A stretch of DNA of 64,000 bases, taken from positions 243,655,218-243,719,217 of the forward strand of contig NC_081406.1 in the NCBI RefSeq assembly GCF_030272615.1. The letters run 5' to 3'. Position numbers and translations under genes: made by a program. Shown piece by piece: positions 57,476-64,000 of this stretch (positions within the stretch are counted from its first letter, which is position 1; every line of letters begins with the position of its first letter). Origin of the DNA: Cryptomeria japonica. Lineage: Eukaryota; Streptophyta; Pinopsida; Cupressales; Cupressaceae. A model generated the notes under the pieces. It did no database searches. It worked only from the letters and a program-made list of their open reading frames with translations, and had not been told where the DNA came from.

Positions 57476-57827
57476 TATATAATTCTAGTTATAATTTGGA
57501 GCAAGTAATAAAGAGAAAATTTAAAAAAGGTTGATTAGACTATATATTCATATTGGAGATTAAATTAATTTTCCTCTCCTATTTCCTTTAGCTTGATTAA
57601 TTTAATAAACCTAATGACTAGGTATCTCTTGGAGATAAAATTAAACCAGTTAGTTTTCCGTAATTAAAATTAAACAATTTATCGATGCTTAGTTCGTTTC
57701 AGAATTAGCTCGAATATAATTATGGAAATTTCAATAACGCTTGTTGTGAGAGTGAACTTGTTAATTGATTTAGTATGTTTTAAAAAAAAAATTTGTTCCG
57801 TTTTTGCCCTAAATTTTGGGCATGACA
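57353..57827 (-). repeat. S2: large solo LTR, right part
   Basis: Remainder of S2 beyond G2, starting in the AT microsatellite and ending CATGACA before GATCC (57828-57832). Confidence 0.65.
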
Positions 57828-57832
57828 GATCC

Positions 57833-58411
57833 TTTGTTCTTCTCTCAGTCGCCAGGTCGAACTTTAAAGTCTGACATGCCGAGGAGCTTTGTCTTTCCCT
57901 CGCTTGCACATCAGAATTTAAAGTCCAATGTGTAGGCCATGTTTCTGCTAGAGCACAAGTTAGACTTTAAAGTCTGTTTTGCAAGTTTCTGTTTAACCTT
58001 ATTATGCAGATCGGACTTTAAAGTCCAATGTACATAATAACCTCTTTTCTAGAGTGCAGGTCAGACTTTAAAGTACGACCTGCAAAGTTGTTTTATCCTA
58101 TTTGCACATCAGACTTTAAAGTCTAATATGCAATCTATGATATTTTTCCTTGCACATCGGACTTTAAAGTCCGATGTGTGAATCTTGGTTTCTAAAATGC
58201 AGATCAGACTTTAAAGTCTGACTTATATGTTTTTATCTAGTTTTTTCCTAAGTCCTTTTTAACCCTGGATTTTATTTTCAAAGTTTTTGAAATACCCAAA
58301 TTCTTCCAAGGAACCTCCCCTTGATGAGAGGAAAGACTTTGTCTTAACATAACTATGCGTGAAATACATATTTTGTCATTGGTACGTTGGTGACAAAATA
58401 TTTACCCAACA
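57833..58411 (+). repeat. LTR C, right part
   Basis: Eight ACTTTAAAGTC-centred inverted repeats at ~46-61 bp spacing (57852, 57913, 57964, 58015, 58067, 58113, 58159, 58206). The one at 58153-58178 is a perfect 26-bp palindrome with arm CACATCGGACTTT. The final ~150 bp (58258-58411) match the ends of LTRs A and B and stop at CCCAACA before TTATT. Confidence 0.7.
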
Positions 58412-58668
58412 TTATTCATTGTGACAATCAAAGCTATGTAAAGCTATATGTCAATCTAGTGTTCCATGACAGAACAAAGCATGTTGAGATCAAATACCAT
58501 TACACCAAAGATATGGTATTGAGGAAAGATATTCAGTTGATATATATTTTCACTGATGAATAGATGACTGATATTCTCACCAAGCCTCTCTCTAAAGTGA
58601 AGTTTGTGCATTTTCGAGGCAAGCTTTGAGTTGTGGAGAATGAAGCTCCTACTGAGAGGGACTCTTAG
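58412..58668 (+). pseudogene. C1 RNase H, C-terminal part
   Basis: Resumes the C1 frame directly after the composite: HCDNQSYVKL, KHVEIKYHYTKD, then MTDILTKPLSKVKF, the conserved end of Copia RNase H, and a stop at 58666. An in-frame stop precedes MTDILTK. Together with 37205-39777 it forms one split pol. Target duplicate TTATT is at its start. Confidence 0.88.
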
Positions 58669-59111
58669 CATCAGTGATTTTTTGTATAATACATCTTTCT
58701 TCGTGACAGAGAAATTTGAGGTGAAATCCCTTGTCCATCTACGAGATAGAGATGTGGTTCTTTCCACCCTCTGGGAGTAGCCATGGTGGATGTCATGTTG
58801 AGTGACTCCATGACAAAATTACATTGAGATAATTCACAATGATTCTCTTACTTGTGTTTATCCACCCTTTGGGAGTAGCCATGGTGGATGTCATGTTGAG
58901 TGACTCCATGACGACATCACGTTGAGTGACCCCGTGATGGGAATTTGTGCACATACTCCTTTCCACACATGGGAGTAGCCATGATGAACATTACATTGAG
59001 TGACTCCGTGATGAACTCTTTTCCACAAATGGGAGTAGCCATTGTGGATGCCATGTTGAGAGACTCCATGGCATGTATATATGGAAAGATACCTCCCTAG
59101 CTAAGAGGGAG
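58669..59111 (+). repeat. C1 3' untranslated region with ~42-bp repeats
   Basis: Four diverged copies of a ~42-bp unit beginning GGGAGTAGCCATGGTGGA and ending GAGTGACTCCATGAC, at about 58771, 58870, 58970 and 59031, plus a partial copy near 58914-58937. A purine tract TAAGAGGGAG (59102-59111) ends the region and marks the LTR start. Confidence 0.75.

Positions 59112-64000
<4,889 letters not shown>

Larger units (their letters stand above)
39778..58411 (+). mobile_element. Composite insertion in C1: X element plus a third LTR end, with S2 and G2 nested
   Basis: The C1 RNase H reading continues exactly if 39778-58411 and one copy of TTATT are removed. TTATT stands at 39773-39777 and 58412-58416. 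The left end is the TG of LTR A and the right end is the CA of a related LTR (C). Between them lie LTR A, a gag-only interior, LTR B, and ~1.29 kb of LTR C split by S2, which is split by G2. Three LTR 3' ends (41431, 45537, 58411) share ~150 bp of sequence ending CCCAACA. Confidence 0.8.

Overview
The window is intergenic DNA from a large, retrotransposon-packed seed-plant genome, probably a gymnosperm. I infer this from the AT-rich sequence, the stacks of old nested LTR elements, Gypsy elements with long leaders that look Tat/Ogre-like, and the absence of any recognisable host gene. No rRNA, functional tRNA or CRISPR array was found. The species cannot be fixed from sequence alone.

Left block (1-16097). 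A minus-strand Gypsy element (G1) runs from its 5' LTR at 15330-16092 through a 2.2 kb leader and gag-pro into RT, which leaves the window at base 1. A plus-strand element (E1, 2212-10280) is inserted in its protease/G-patch region. E1 has 1199-bp LTRs and the target duplication GTATG. It has no pol. It carries a gag with five zinc knuckles and a decayed second ORF of about 1100 codons.

Spacer (16098-22293). This is mostly unrecognised AT-rich DNA. It holds a 351-bp TRIM (16579-16929, target duplication AATTA), a small 21-bp tandem repeat, and the start of a ~73-bp minisatellite.

Middle block (22294-37204). The minisatellite is interrupted by a solo LTR (S1, target duplication CCCAC). S1 is itself interrupted by a minus-strand Copia element with only gag-protease (N, 23464-27727). 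Next comes a minus-strand element (E2, 27949-35828) that is colinear with E1. It has a multi-knuckle gag and a second ORF clearly homologous to that of E1.

Right block (37205-64000). A plus-strand Copia pol (C1) is split inside RNase H by an 18.6-kb composite insertion (39778-58411, target duplication TTATT). The composite holds a gag-only Gypsy element (X) with two LTRs, then a third, partial LTR rich in palindromes. That partial LTR is split by a ~3.7-kb solo LTR (S2, target duplication GATCC). S2 contains a chain of GC-rich palindromes and is itself split by a young minus-strand Gypsy element (G2, 49528-57352) with an uninterrupted 1147-codon Gag-protease ORF. C1 resumes at 58412, and its 3' LTR begins near 59112. 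A compound microsatellite and unclassified AT-rich DNA fill the rest.

Every structurally complete element here lacks RT and integrase, while the two elements that carry RT (G1, C1) are broken. The transposition history is therefore one of parasitic elements depending on pol supplied from elsewhere. The most interesting candidate for an undescribed system is the E1/E2 lineage with its conserved non-pol ORF.
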